63,497 bases of DNA from Bremia lactucae (lineage: Eukaryota; Oomycota; Peronosporomycetes; Peronosporales; Peronosporaceae). The DNA is taken from the NCBI RefSeq assembly GCF_004359215.1, contig NC_090615.1, positions 3,560,415 through 3,623,911 of the forward strand. The letters run 5' to 3'. Under the pieces are notes generated by a model. The model did not search any database, was not told the DNA's origin, and worked only from the letters and a program-made list of their open reading frames with translations. Position numbers and translations under genes: made by a program. This document shows positions 20,873 through 32,194 of the stretch, one piece after another; the first letter of the stretch is position 1, and each line of letters begins with the position of its first letter.

Positions 20873-23800
20873 ATGGAATCAAATCAAGAGGTACTGCGGC
20901 GCTATTTCGCGCTGGTAGATGCCAGTTATGGCTTTGTGGCAAAACACCGCTCAAGCCCGACAGTGCGCAGCGTGTTGCGTGTGGCCAATAGCTTTGGCAG
21001 CTCACAACTCACACGTCAACATTTACTAGATTTGGCTGCCGTCGCCCCTGATCTCTTAATTCTCAAACGTCCGAAATCAAATTTTCGCTCCGTGTTCGGT
21101 AAGATAGTAATTTCTTTTGAAAAAGATAGGTATCGCAATGATTAGACATCGTTCTTTTCGCATAGATGATCTTTACAGTCCAACGGTAGTAGATGCCGAA
21201 AGTATCGAAATAGTGACGTTCCCGCTAGCACCACAGCCCAGTCAACGAGCAAGTACCAAGAGAAAAGCTTTATTTCATGTGGCTTTGGAAAAAAAACTCA
21301 CTGAAAGGAACAGTCCAAGACACAACCAAGAGCATCAAGTCTCAAATCATGAAAGAGATGAGCAAATTTCAACAAATTCTCCGATTTTACCAAATTCTCC
21401 GATTTCAACTTCAACTGAACATTTGTCACTCCAGTCTGACTGGGGTTCATTGATCTTGACGATGCTGCAGCAGATGGATTTGTATAAGGATCAAATTGCT
21501 TACGTGGAGTGCCGCGAGTCACGTGATGCTCAATACAGAGCATTGCATATGTTGCAGCTAGCCGAACCAGTGTGTAAAGCTCTGAAAAAGTGTTACAATA
21601 TTCATCAGCTTTACTCGCACCAGTTTGAGGCAATTGATGCTATTTGTCGTGGAGAAAATGCAGTCCTATCAACCGCGACCGCCAGTGGCAAGTCACTGGC
21701 GTACAATGTCCCTATGCTCGACATGCTGCTGAAAGACCCAAACGCGACATTCATTTACATGTTTCCAACAAAGGCATTGGCCCAGGATCAGCTTAAGTCG
21801 CTGAGACGATTTTTAAAGGCTGCCGACCTTCCACTTTATGTGGCAGCAACATTTGTACGTGTTTGACGATTTTGTTTGTGTAGCTATTCTAAAGGTTTGT
21901 TGTCAGGACGGGGATACCCCGATGAAAAGCCGCTCTATGATCATTCGTGAAACACGAGTCTTTTTAACGAATCCAGACATGCTCCACTTGACAATTCTTC
22001 CTCATCATCGTCAATGGATAAAAGTGCTTAAGAATATGAGGTAGGAATGAGCTTGATTGCTTTGCTATTTCTTTTTGTTATAATGTCTTAATACGATATA
22101 GGTTGCTTGTAGTTGATGAAGCTCACATGTATCGTGGTGTATTTGGTTCCCATGTGTCATGTGTCTTTCGCCGCCTTTTTCGCTTGTGTGCTCTGTATGG
22201 CTCGAATCCGCAAGTTATTTGCTGCTCGGCTACAATACAAAACCCAAAAGCCCATTTTAATCAATTGCTACCAACGCTTCCACAACAGTTAGCATTTTCG
22301 ACAAATGACTGTACTGATGCCGACACCAAAGCACAAAGCAATGCTTGTCCGCCAAGCATGGATTTCTTTCACCAGCGTCCGCTTAAGGTGATCACAAACG
22401 ATGGTGCTCCATCAGTAAGAAAATTGTTTTGCATCTGGAATCCAAAGAATGTGAAGCCGGCCAAATGTACAAGGAAATCGCAAAGCGTGGACGCCTTTAA
22501 TAACAATTCGTCTGGAAAAACAATTAAGAAGCGTAAACGTCTCGACAATACGACTTTAAGCAATTGTGACAGTAAAGAGCCGAATGAAAAAGTTTCTTTT
22601 AGCACAAGCGCGATCTATCATGGTTCGCGACTACTTGCTCGTTTTGTGGAAGCAGAGATAGCAACACTTCTTTTTTGCCGTGGTCGCAAACTGACTGAAT
22701 TAGTCCTCATGAATGTGCATTCAATTTTAGACGCTAAGGCGGACACTCGTCACTTGCGTGACCGAGTTACGTCGTATCGTGGGGGATATACACTTGAAAC
22801 CAGACGACGAATTGAGCAGCGCTTATTTAGTGGGGATTTGCTAGGTGTCGTTGCTACCAATGCTTTAGAGCTTGGTATTGATATAGGCGAGTTAGACTGC
22901 ACAATTCATCTTGGTTTTCCGTCTAGCGTTGCTTCCTTGTGGCAGCAAGCAGGTCGTGCAGGACGTCGACATGAACAAGCCAGAACAAAACATTCAGTTG
23001 CAGTGATTGTGTGCTTCGATGCGCCTTTGGACCAACATTTCGCTCGGAAGCAGAACGCCATGGAATTATTTCAACTTGAGCCAGAAGCCGTTAGCTTAAA
23101 CCCCATGAACCATCGCATTCTTGAACAGCACTTGCTGTGTGCTGCTCGTGAGTCTGCTCTCTACTCGCCACAGTCCGGAACAGCTTATATCGACTCGTTT
23201 GTGTTTGGAAAATTGAATGATAACTCAAACACTGGTGGGGAGAATAAGCAAATGTCTGATGTCAGTCAAGTGCTTTCCACACTTCTGGAAGATAGAAAAT
23301 TGGTAAAATACAGTGAGGGCTCTGGACAGTTTAATTTACGAATCCATTCTTGTATGCCGAAAAAGTTTCGTACCGTGAGCTTGCGTAGTATTTGTGATCA
23401 AACGTACACAGTCGTTGTTACAAACAAAAACATGGTGAAGCAAGGAGCTGATTTGGAGGTTTTGGATGAAATTCCGGACGATAAAGCGTTCTTTCAGGTC
23501 TATCCAACCGCTGTGTATCTTCATCAAGCGCAAGAATATTTAATAACTCGTTTGGATCATGACCAGCGCACAGCATATGCAGAGAAATGTCCGGAGCCAC
23601 TTGCATACTTCACGACTTGTCGAGATTTCACAGATTTAGAGGTTGTACGTATCCATACCGTCAACCAATTACAAGGCAGCAATAAGGATTACAAGGAAGA
23701 TTCGGTCCTTGTGTATGTCGGCACTGTTTCAATTGTGACGCGTGTATTTGGATCCACGATGCTGGAAAAACGAACAACGCGCATAATTGGAATGAATGAA

Positions 23801-24389
23801 TTCAATTTGCCACCGTTGCAATCCTTCGGAGAAGCTGTTTGGTTAGAATTGCCTCGACTACTACGAGACAAGGTCGAAGAAACGAGTGGTCGATCGTGGA
23901 CAGCAGCTTTGCATGGTGTCGGTCATTTGTTTGTTGCTCTTATTCGACTATTTGTACTTTGCGACGCAGAAGATGTTGGAACCGAGCACGTAAATGATTT
24001 TGAGCAGCGCATCAAGTATGTCGATAACTTTTGATTTCTACCAGCAAATATTTATTGACTTGTAAAAATTAATGAATAACAGACCAAATCGTGTGACAAT
24101 TTTTGAGCGACGCGAAGGTGGCAGCGGATTAGTGCCTGAAATTGTGAAAGCGTTGTCAAAGGTTTGCTGTCGATGAATGTATCGATATTTCTGGAATTTT
24201 GTGGCTGACTTTAATGTTTAGATAATTAAGAAAGCTTGGACAATTGCGAGCGAGTGTTTGTGTTCGGATGGATGTCCAGCATGCATCCAATCGACCGGAT
24301 GCTCCGAGTATAATCATGCATTGGATAAACATGGCAGTCTTCAGGTGCTTGACTACCTCCACAGCATCGTAAATGGTGAAAATAGTTAA
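20873..24389 (+). CDS. HRQ1: ATP-dependent DNA helicase HRQ1 (RecQ4-like), DUF1998 C-terminus
   Basis: I reconstruct six exons: 20873-21098, 21166-21854, 21907-22040, 22102-24015, 24083-24161 and 24222-24389. The introns are 67, 52, 61, 67 and 60 nt, all GT-AG and all phase-consistent, giving 1,069 residues. Helicase motifs: Walker A ATASGKS (about 246-252), DEAH (355-358), SAT in CSATIQNP (about 391), ATNALELGIDIG (about 601) and QQAGRAGRR (about 631-639). A Lys/Arg-rich insert (KKRKR, about 492) could be a nuclear signal. The last two exons supply the DUF1998 end with a Cys cluster (ECLCSDGCPAC...GC, 1026-1041). In yeast and plants HRQ1 is a 3'-5' helicase in DNA crosslink repair and telomere maintenance. 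An alternative first acceptor at 21130 would give an implausible 31-nt intron. Confidence 0.93.
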
Positions 24390-24503
24390 ATAAAATTTCG
24401 AGCATAATTTTTCCAGATGTAACTTTTCTTTTAAATTGTACAAGTCGAACTCATAACACCAAAAACATTAAAGCAATAAATAAGGCCCAAAATCTTAACG
24501 ACG
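24390..24503. other. Short intergenic gap after HRQ1
   Basis: AT-rich sequence with no feature. It probably contains the HRQ1 3' end. Confidence 0.4.
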
Positions 24504-24708
24504 TTGTGGATCGCTTTCACGACATGTCTGTTCTGGATTACATTCTTTCTAATAATTGGTGTCTATGTCGAAATAGTGGCAGCTATCACAAGCATACACA
24601 ATGCGCCGCTTACGGTTCGACTTCTTGACAATAACTGTATAACGCGGCCTCAGTACTTGCTAAATTACACTGATAAGAGTGAAAGTAAAGGTGCTGCCGA
24701 GTACTTCA
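24504..24708 (+). pseudogene. Secreted-protein-like reading frame cut by a Gypsy LTR
   Basis: The 68-codon frame begins TTGTGGATC and has no ATG anywhere; the preceding codon is ACG. It opens with a strongly hydrophobic segment of about 27 residues (FTTCLFWITFFLIIGVYVEI) like a signal peptide. At about residue 39 it has RLLD, resembling a degenerate RxLR position of oomycete effectors. No EER motif is seen. It ends exactly where the family A 5' LTR starts. I read it as a relic of a possible secreted effector gene. The family assignment is weak: one short motif plus a hydrophobic N-terminus. Confidence 0.35.
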
Positions 24709-25191
24709 TGTAATGGGAACCACATCGGTTGGAGAACCGTTGTTGTGGTACATTTACTTTGTGGGTTAAATACCCTTTTATCTAATTTCAAAATACTTCG
24801 TTACTTAAATCCCACTTATTACGGGCAACAAATGTGGTCGCCGCCAGATATAAATGTGGCGGCCAAAATCTTTTTTTAATTAGCTAGGGTAGGGTTTTTA
24901 GATTCAAATAATTAAAAAAGTACAGTTCCCCTTTTGATCTTTTAAGCGTTAAGTGCCTTCTTAAGGCTTGCGCATTGATCTGTAAGAGATAGAAGCCTTT
25001 CCTAGATATATCCTCTTGGGCACTAGTTGCCACTTGGTTCTACGAACCCCTGAATCCCTTGAACTAGGATTCCTTGAACTTTTATAGCTTGCACGACTCC
25101 CTGAGTTGTTAAATTCATTAGTTCAATAGAACTAAGTGACTCTTTGAGTCTGAAAGTCTTCCTCTGACTTTAGGAGCGAGGTAGCGCTACA
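24709..25191 (+). repeat. 5' LTR of Gypsy family A
   Basis: TGTAATGGGA...GCTACA, matched by 31420-31900 over its full length. Confidence 0.92.
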
Positions 25192-25193
25192 CC

Positions 25194-25210
25194 TGGTAGC
25201 ACTCGTAGTC
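25194..25210 (+). promoter_or_regulatory. Primer-binding site of Gypsy family A
   Basis: TGGTAGCACTCGTAGTC lies two bases after the LTR. It starts TGG, the complement of a tRNA CCA end. The same first eleven bases occur after the LTR at 32,733 and near 48,183, so the families share a primer tRNA. Confidence 0.75.
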
Positions 25211-25251
25211 AATCTACATCTGAGTCTTTACAAAACTAATTTCTCACGAAA

Positions 25252-26298
25252 ATGGAAGATATTCCAGAATTGTCAGAAGCATAACGCGCCGCTTATGACA
25301 AGCTCAAAACCTTATATAAGCTTATGCACGTGGAATTTATTATCTCCTAGGGACCAGAGGTCCTGCATGCAAGGCTTGAAGCCTTCATGCGGTACGAAGC
25401 CTCCCTGATCGGTCAGGTACAGGACCACTTAGCGGCATCTATGCCAACCCGGTACATCCCTGTACCTGACTCAGAGCCGAGGGCTCGCCCTCTAACTGTA
25501 AATGTGGAGACATTTGAGGGAAAAGAGGGAGAAAATCTTCCTTTTTGAATTAAGAAGATGGAAATGTCCATTGATTCCGCCTTGTTCTTAACAGAACAAC
25601 AAAAGGTAGCTATGGTCATTTCCAAACTTGGAGGTAGAGCCATGGAGTGGGCACTATCGTGCAGCACGTCCATAAACGACGCTTTTCCCTCACGGGATTC
25701 GCTAAAACAGCAAATGACCAGCATGTTTGCACCGCCTTATCAGGCTTTTTGCATGCGAGCACGGCCATTAGCGACTCGACAGGGTAAAATAAACCTAGGG
25801 GACTTTGTCTAGGAGTTGAGAACTATCATTGCATCTATGCATCAAGACCCGGTGCAAGAAGTAACCATCTTTATGGGGGGTCTCAATGAGGGCGTTGCCC
25901 GGACGGAATTATTCCGATCTCGTTCGGCTACGTTCGAAGAGGCAGTTGCCATAGCGCTACGCGCCGAGTTTGACTTTAAGTCTGCTCGCGTTAGCACGCA
26001 TGTTTACCGAACAACTTCGAGCACATGGGTTCCGTCTAGTAGAGCGGAACCTATGAATTTAAGCCTCGTTGAGGAAGGAGAAGAGGCTCTTCAAGCTGTG
26101 AAACAGCATAAGACCATCCGTGATGTTTTATGTGCGGAAGCACGAAACATTTACGCCCTGCCGGCCCTCTTCGAAATTCGCGTAAAGCTTAAAAGAGCTC
26201 CAACTCCGACCTATACCAGAGATCTGGTACGGTGCGAGAAAACGTCGATATCCAGTAGGTGTAGGGCGCCCTACTGGGGAAGACCTAGGCTCTGTTGA
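25252..26298 (+). pseudogene. Gypsy family A gag, broken
   Basis: The ATG at 25252 opens MEDIPELSEA, but a stop follows at once, and further stops occur near 25,350, 25,545 and 25,810. The capsid-like core is clear: KVAMVISKLGGRAMEWAL, DSLKQQMTSMFAPPYQ and, after the stop, ELFRSRSATFEEAVAIALRAE. No intact CCHC knuckle is seen in the following 150 bases. Confidence 0.8.
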
Positions 26299-26344
26299 AC
26301 CTCTGGGAGGTGATAATAAACAGAACCTATCCCCAATTAGCTCG

Positions 26345-27525
26345 GTGCTCAATGGCACGGGGCCAGAGTACAAGCCTGGCTTGCTAGTCGCTCAAGCGCC
26401 TGTAAAGGGCTTTGATAAGTCGTGGTCAATTTTAATCGACTCAGGAGCGTCTTGCAATTATGCTCGCCGCCTTCCCTTGAAGGAAGTCAACAATACGTTG
26501 AAGCGCTTAGAGCGCATGAAGGTGATACAATCACTGTTCGCTTAGCGACTGGGACTCGTGTCACTGTTCCCAAAGTTCCATTGAACTTAGGTATAAAGTT
26601 TCTGGACTTTGACAGTTTGGAACGCTGTCTCTTCCTTGATTTGGATTCGAGATATGATCTCAGTCTTGGTAAAGCCTGGTTAGAACACCATGAGCCATGG
26701 ATCGATTGGAGGTCTAAGACCTTAGGAGCCACGCGCAATGTTCCTAGCAATCTTTTGGACAGTCACGAACTTACCTTCCCTAGGCAACAAAAGCGCTGTT
26801 GGCGCGGATCATTGAATGAGTCTGTCAGTGTTTTAGACATTGGCATGTCTGAGTTGATAAGCTCTTATGCTAAAAACATTGATTATGAGCCCGACTCAGC
26901 AGAATTAAGTGGAACGGCACGTACTCCGTCGAGTGACACTCGTTGTAATAACGATTCACTAAATGCTGAAAGCATTGTTGGCCTAAGGCCGAATCATCAA
27001 GGGTGCAATATTTTTGAGATACGTGGAGTGGCACGTCTGAGTCCACCGAGTATGATCGGCCGAGGTGGCATCATACTGAGTGTCAGTAGTGACACTGTTG
27101 GCGGTTCGCCAGGACCTCAAGGGTGCAATATTCCTGAGAAACGTGGAGTGGCACGTCTAAGTCCACCAAGTATGGTTTGCCGAGGTGGCACCATACTGAA
27201 TGTCAATAATGACACTATTGGCGGTTCACCAGGGCATTTTGGGTCAAACCCTCCTAATGCACGTGAAGCGTCACGTAAACGTTCGCCGGATAAGGAAGTT
27301 GAGTTACCTAACTCCTTGTCGGATGTCAAATTAGACACCCCGTCTTGTATAGAACCAATACAGGCTGGAAAAACCGGGGATGTGAAAGTCCCGGCCTCCA
27401 AGAGGCGCATTTTCTTCACTCCAAGACAGGATGGACACGAAGCGTGTATGCCCTCACAAAGTGGTACGAGTGAGCAATTACATACGCTTGTAAATGTTGT
27501 AACCGGTAACATTGAGGAGAAGTGA
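26345..27525 (+). pseudogene. Gypsy family A protease and linker
   Basis: The aspartic protease motif ILIDSGASCNYARR is intact near 26,430-26,475. A frameshift moves the rest (EGDTITVRLATGTRV, YDLSLGKAWLEHHEPWIDW) into the frame that stays open to 27,525. The linker is polar and includes a duplicated 40-residue unit (26,998-27,237). Protease activity would need the frameshift bypassed. Confidence 0.78.
26998..27237 (+). repeat. 120-bp tandem duplication in the Gypsy A linker
   Basis: Two adjacent 120-base units, each beginning CAAGGGTGCAATAT, encode GVARLSPPSM...RGG...GGSPG. A third, degraded start follows (TTTTGGGTCAAACC). The unit is a multiple of three, so the frame is kept. Confidence 0.85.
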
Positions 27526-27829
27526 GCCTTGCGGCAATCCCTTCGTTACATGCTCTTCTGAAGCTAGACGAAATGTCTATTGATGGGTGCGGTCGAGCCT
27601 TTAAGGCTGGTGACTTATCTAAAGATGGTGGATTATTACATACCACATCTTGGAATTCCTTAATCAAGGAATAGAAAGGATCCGTAGGAACTTTAAGGAT
27701 CGATGACCCATTTCGCGCACTAAGGGCAGCTTTTGTGTCATCCAGGACAGCTTCGTCTAGAAGTGACGATGAGTTTAACTCAACCATAGGTCGAATGACC
27801 ACCATCTGTTTCACCTCCGGATAGAGGTG

Positions 27830-29142
27830 TTTGTCATGAAATTGACTTGGTTCCGAGAACCAAATACTGTTTCACAAGACAATGGCCTTTACCAAAGGAG
27901 CAGTGTGACGTCATTGACAATTTCTTCCGTGCTAAGCACGAGGCTGGAATGGTACGAGAGAGCAAATCTCCTCATAAGACACCGACATTTTGTGTCAAAA
28001 AGCCAAATGGTAAATGGCGCATTGTACATGCTTTTGATAAGTTTAATGCTGTCACTATACTAGCACAAACCCCCATTCCTAGAAAGGATGTTCTTCAGAA
28101 TAATATGGTGGAATGTACAATGTACAGTGCATGGACTTAGTCGATGGTACTACCAATTGCTCGTGCGAGCTAGCGATATTCCGCTTACAGCGGTGAGCAC
28201 CCCAAGCGGCATGATATGGGAGTGGCTGGTTATGCCACAAGGGCTTTCCAACGCCCCGGCAACATTTTATCTTCCAGTGACGCAACTGTTTCGCCCTCAT
28301 CGAGGTTATGCACAGACTTATTTCGATGACATTTTTGTCCATAGTCGTGCAGAGCAGGCTCGGTCGGATATGGACAACCATTTAGACTATTTGCGAGCAG
28401 TGCTCGAGTCCATGCGCACCAACAAATTGTATGCCAATGCATCTAAATGCATTTTTTGGCGCAGACGATATATATTTTTTGGATGCTTCATTGGAAAGCG
28501 AGGCCTTAGCGCGGATCCCGCTAAGTTAAAAGCCATAGTAGATTGGCCGGTTCCTAAAACCAAAAGGATTTGCGTAAGTGGTTGGGTCTCGCCAATTGTT
28601 TACACAAATATAGCGAAAATTACGCTGATATGGCTAGGCCATTATCTAATCTCCTTAAGAAGGATACAGAATGGTGCTGGACTAGCACCGAAAAAAAATG
28701 CTTTTCAAGCAGTTAAGGATAGTCTTATCCATGCCCCGATTCTGGCACTGCCAAATCCAAATTGGCCTCTCAGTGTCGTCTGTGACGCATCAGATTTTGC
28801 CATTGGCAGTGCTCTGTTACAAACAGATGTTGATGGGCATGAACGTGTTATTGCGTTCGAGTCTAGACAGCTTAAAGCTGCGGAAAAGAACTACCAGCTC
28901 ATGACAAAAAGTTACTTGCTATGAAGTATGCTCTCGTCAAATTCAGAGTTCATCTGCTCGGCTCTAAGCCTTTTCAAGCGTCATTACGCACGGCGACTAA
29001 GTCGCCCCATATCTCACAGAGAATGGCCCGATGGCTTTCTTTTTTCGCAGATGACAACTTCGAGGTGAAGTATAAGCCCGGCAAGCAGAATGCTTTGGCC
29101 GATGCGTTATCACGCAGGCCGGATATGAGCGTTCTCATTTAA
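27830..29142 (+). pseudogene. Gypsy family A reverse transcriptase and RNase H
   Basis: RT opens with YCFTRQWPLPKEQCDVIDNF and PTFCVKKPNGKWRIVHAFDK. A stop interrupts at 28,138, just before the segment that is FSALDLKDGY in other copies. The catalytic box YFDDIFVHS is intact near 28,320. A shift near 28,565 garbles the linker (YTNIAKI). RNase H follows with VVCDASDFAIGSALLQ and FESRQLKAAEKNYQ, and a stop at 28,922. The tail (NFEVKYKPGKQNALADALSR) leads to integrase. Confidence 0.85.
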
Positions 29143-29248
29143 CGACTATCTCGTCGCCTATATTGAATTAATCCGTTCGGCTTACGCCAAGGATGAACAG
29201 TGTGTAGCTCTGCTACGAGCTTTAAAGAACTCGGATTCAGGTATTAAA

Positions 29249-30350
29249 GTGCCGGCACATTTGCGTGCAAGGATACATCAATTTTCTAACGATAACAACC
29301 TGTTGCTTTATTGCACAGACATCGCGGACCCTCTGCGTGTCGTTGTTCTTCATGATGAGGATTTGAAGTACCTAATCCTCTATGATGCACACGATACTGT
29401 CCTTGATGGTCATCTTGGTAGAGAAAAGACCTACGGCTCTATAAGCCAGAGTTATTGGTGGCCCAATCTTTATAAATGGGTCAGCACATATGTTCGCACA
29501 TGCGAAACTTGCTAACGAATTAAACCCTCGGCGCATGCTGCTGCGCCACTGGCGAGTCTTCCCGTCCCCATAGGTTGCTTGGAGTCCATTACTATGGATT
29601 TTGCTCTCGGTTAACCGAAAGATTCAGCCGGTAATTCTGGTATAGTGGTCTTTGTTGACCGATTGAGCAATATGGCTCACTTAGCGGCTGTGCCGGGTTC
29701 CATTGATGGAGAGGGTACAGCTAAGCTGTTTATCGATCGCGTGTTTCGACAACATGGTTTGCCAGTGGCAATTGTCTCTGATCATGACCCCCGTTTCACG
29801 GATAAATAATGGAAATCAATTTTCCGAGTGCTTGGAACCAGATTGGATATGTCCACTGCGGACCATCTGCAGACCGATGGTCATGCTGAACGTGTCAATC
29901 CCGTCATTTAAAGCGTTTTACGCAGCGTGTGTGCTCAGACACCAAAGCACTGGAGCTCAATGCTCCCAGTTGTGGCGTTTGCGTTTAATAACGATGTCCA
30001 TGCCTCTACAGGCTATACTCCGTTCTATGTAAACGGTCTTACCCACCCACGCGTTCCATTAACGACACCACTGCGTGGTTCAGGGCTTGCTGATATCAGC
30101 CCTGTTACCGTTCAGCAGATGCCAAAGGCAGAAGCTGTATTAATTATTATATGGTCGGAGACCGAGTTTCACTAAACGCTTAAAATGTACCTACCAGCTT
30201 GGTTTCCGCGGTCTTCAAGACCAAACTGCGCCCGCGCTTTATTGGACCATTTATGGTCGTGGCCAAGTAGGGCCTAGTTTATACGCTAAACCTTCCTAGC
30301 AAGCTGCGTACACACCCAGTGTTTTACGTTGGCTTGCTTAAGCCATATCG
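29249..30350 (+). pseudogene. Gypsy family A integrase
   Basis: The HHCC domain (HLGREKTYGSISQSYWWP, TYVRTCETC) is followed by a stop. The catalytic core then continues: first Asp in ITMDFALG, VVFVDRLSNMAHLA, second Asp in IVSDHDPRF. The expected Glu position reads DGHAERVNPVI. The GPF/Y-type C-terminus (HPVFYVGLLKPYRDPS) ends near 30,350. There are four or more stops. Confidence 0.82.
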
Positions 30351-30621
30351 GGACCCTTCTCACGTGGACTTGAAGGCACTTGCGCCGAGACAGGCGGTCG
30401 TGCCGCAGATTGCTGCCTCCTCACCAGGATATCCAACTGGCCCTCAAAACGAGGATCCTGACGCTCCAGCGTCAAAAGACGGCCCCGAGCCGCCTCAAAC
30501 AGCTCTCAGCTGGAGCAAGGACCTCACGAAAGAGTTGCACCTCGTGCCGTAGAGCATCAAATGCTTCCATTGAAATTTCGGCCCCCTTTCGCGCTGCTTG
30601 ATCGCGGGGAAACCTTCAGTT

Positions 30622-30797
30622 TCATGTGGAGAGACTTTTAAAGCGACGTCGTCGTAAGGCTCAATACCTGTATCTGGTGAAGTGGCTAGAGTAACCCTCT
30701 TCTGAAAACTCTTGGGAGTTCGAGGTACCGCTTCAACAAGATTGCCCGTACGTCGTTGACGTTTTTGAGCGCCAAGCCGAAGCCCCACAGGCTTGAT
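30622..30797 (+). pseudogene. Gypsy family A chromodomain
   Basis: VERLLKRRRRKAQYLYLVKWLE, then a stop in place of a G-Y/F pair, then SSENSWEFEVPL. This is the chromodomain of chromoviral integrases, which guides insertion to marked chromatin. The domain ends at the TGA at 30,795-30,797. Confidence 0.8.
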
Positions 30798-31308
30798 TAC
30801 GTAATCGCGTCAGATACTGGCTTCGCGTCATTACCTTTGGCGTAAGGAACTGCTCTTGGAGAGCGTCGCGGGCAGCGATCACCTCCGGCGTCCTCATCGG
30901 GTCATCAGAGATCCAGATTGCCAAGCTATGACCCGCTATCTATTTGAGACGCTTGTCCGCAATAAGCGGAGTGAATCTATATTCACTATGAGCTTTAGCT
31001 TTCGCTATCTCGGCAGCTTGACGATGAGCTCTTTCCGCGGTGAGGATTATCTGCTCTTGCTCTTCATCGAGCGGATTGGTAATGATGTTGGACTCAGGGT
31101 CCCGTGTCCTGCTCAATGCAGTTAAGACATCAGCGGCACCACGTTCTGGAAACGGATTTGGAGCCCGCCGACGTTCATCCGGAGAAGAAGGCGTGAAAGA
31201 ACGACCCTCTTTCTCCTCCTCCTCTGATGGAGAGTAACTTTCAAAGTCCACCATTCCTTCATCGTCGAAGAAGGTACTAAGAGTCTGTGACTCACGCTTG
31301 ATTGTCAT
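30798..31308 (-). CDS. Antisense reading frame between chromodomain and 3' LTR, family A
   Basis: An ATG at 31308 on the minus strand opens 122 codons. An acidic/Ser/Pro-rich N-terminus (YSPSEEEEKEGRSFTPSSP) precedes an Ala/Glu/Lys helical part (LTAERAHRQAAEIAKAKA). After the stop at 30,940 the same strand stays open with coding-like sequence (PEVIAARDALQEQFLTPKV) nearly to the chromodomain. I recognise no family. Equivalent antisense regions occupy the same place in the elements at 39,130-40,098 and 57,630-58,902. It could be a sense-antisense accessory gene of the retroelement. Confidence 0.5.
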
Positions 31309-31409
31309 GAGTCAAAATAATGATAAATACAACCGAACGATTAGCTGTTCAAGCTCCAACCTCAAACAGGAAATGAAGCGAATGTTATCACTCGTTGTCA
31401 ACAGTCTGA

Positions 31410-31419
31410 TGGGGGAGGG
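31410..31419 (+). promoter_or_regulatory. Polypurine tract of Gypsy family A
   Basis: TGGGGGAGGG directly abuts the 3' LTR. It is the plus-strand primer site. Confidence 0.8.
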
Positions 31420-31900
31420 TGTAATGGGACACACATCGGTTGGAGAACCGTTGTTGTGTTACATTTACTTTATGGGTAAAATACTCTTTACCTAATTTCA
31501 AAATAGTTCGTTACATAAATCCCATTTATTATGGGTAACAAATTTGGTCGCCGCCAGGTATAAATCTAGCGGCCAAAATCTATTTTATTATCTGAAGTAA
31601 GGTTTACATATTTAAATCATTAAATAAAGTGCAGTTCTTCTTGACCTTAAAACGTTAAGTGCCTTCCTAAGGCTTGCACCTTGATCTGTAAGAAATAGAA
31701 GACTTTCTAAGGTATATCCTCTTGGGCACTAGTTGCCACTTGGTTCTACGAACCCCTGAATCCCTTGAACTAGGATATTTTAAATTTTAATAGCTTGTAC
31801 GACTCTCTGAGTTGCTAAACCCATTACTTTAATAGAACTAAGTGACTCTCTGAGTCTGAAAGTCTTCCTCTGACTTTAGGAGCGAGGTAGCTCCGCTACA
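31420..31900 (+). repeat. 3' LTR of Gypsy family A
   Basis: TGTAATGGGA...CGCTACA, the partner of 24709-25191. Confidence 0.92.
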
Positions 31901-32194
31901 CTTTAGGTACACGACATGCAGAAGGAAGTTGACAAGAAATCTTAAGAGCTAAAAGTCAATACAAAACATAATTAGTTTAGGGAAAAAGTAAAACGGTTTA
32001 AGTCCCTACGTGTTGATATCGTCTTATAATTGACTTGTTTTAGTAATCTAAACATATTACGCTCACCCTCCATTAGCGCGTCTTGCAGAGATAGGCGAGG
32101 TTAGTTCAACAACTTTAATCCGCCAATGAACGGGATTGTCGCAATACCGGAATATTGGAAATTGTAACGGGGCACTGCCGACTTGTACTGCTTC
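31901..32194 (-). repeat. Relic LTR pieces between two Gypsy elements
   Basis: About 31,985-32,150 resembles the family C LTR core in reverse (TCCCTACGTGTTGATATCG, AATCCGCCAATGAACGGGA). At 32163-32194, TGTAACGGGGCACTG and ACTTGTACTG match the edge of the LTR at 62900. The family B element starts immediately after and appears to have inserted into this relic. Confidence 0.5.

Larger units (their letters stand above)
24709..31900 (+). mobile_element. Ty3/Gypsy chromovirus family A, structurally complete
   Basis: A 7,192-base element. It has a 5' LTR of 483 bases and a 3' LTR of 481 bases, a primer-binding site at 25194, and gag, protease, linker, RT/RNase H, integrase and chromodomain in order. 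An antisense frame, a polypurine tract (GGGGGAGGG, 31411-31419) and the 3' LTR complete it. Flanking pentamers are CTTCA (24704-24708) and CTTTA (31901-31905), a probable target duplication with one change. LTRs differ at several sites, and gag-pol has multiple stops and shifts, so the copy is inactive but well preserved. Confidence 0.92.

Noticed and set aside
21099..21129. Alternative 31-nt first intron of HRQ1
   Set aside because: Keeps the frame but is shorter than any other intron here; the 67-nt version has a pyrimidine tract and also keeps the frame.
31901..31955. Apparent in-frame continuation of the 24504 reading frame beyond the retrotransposon
   Set aside because: The sequence after the 3' LTR resembles an LTR relic, so continuity is likely chance and does not support a longer gene.
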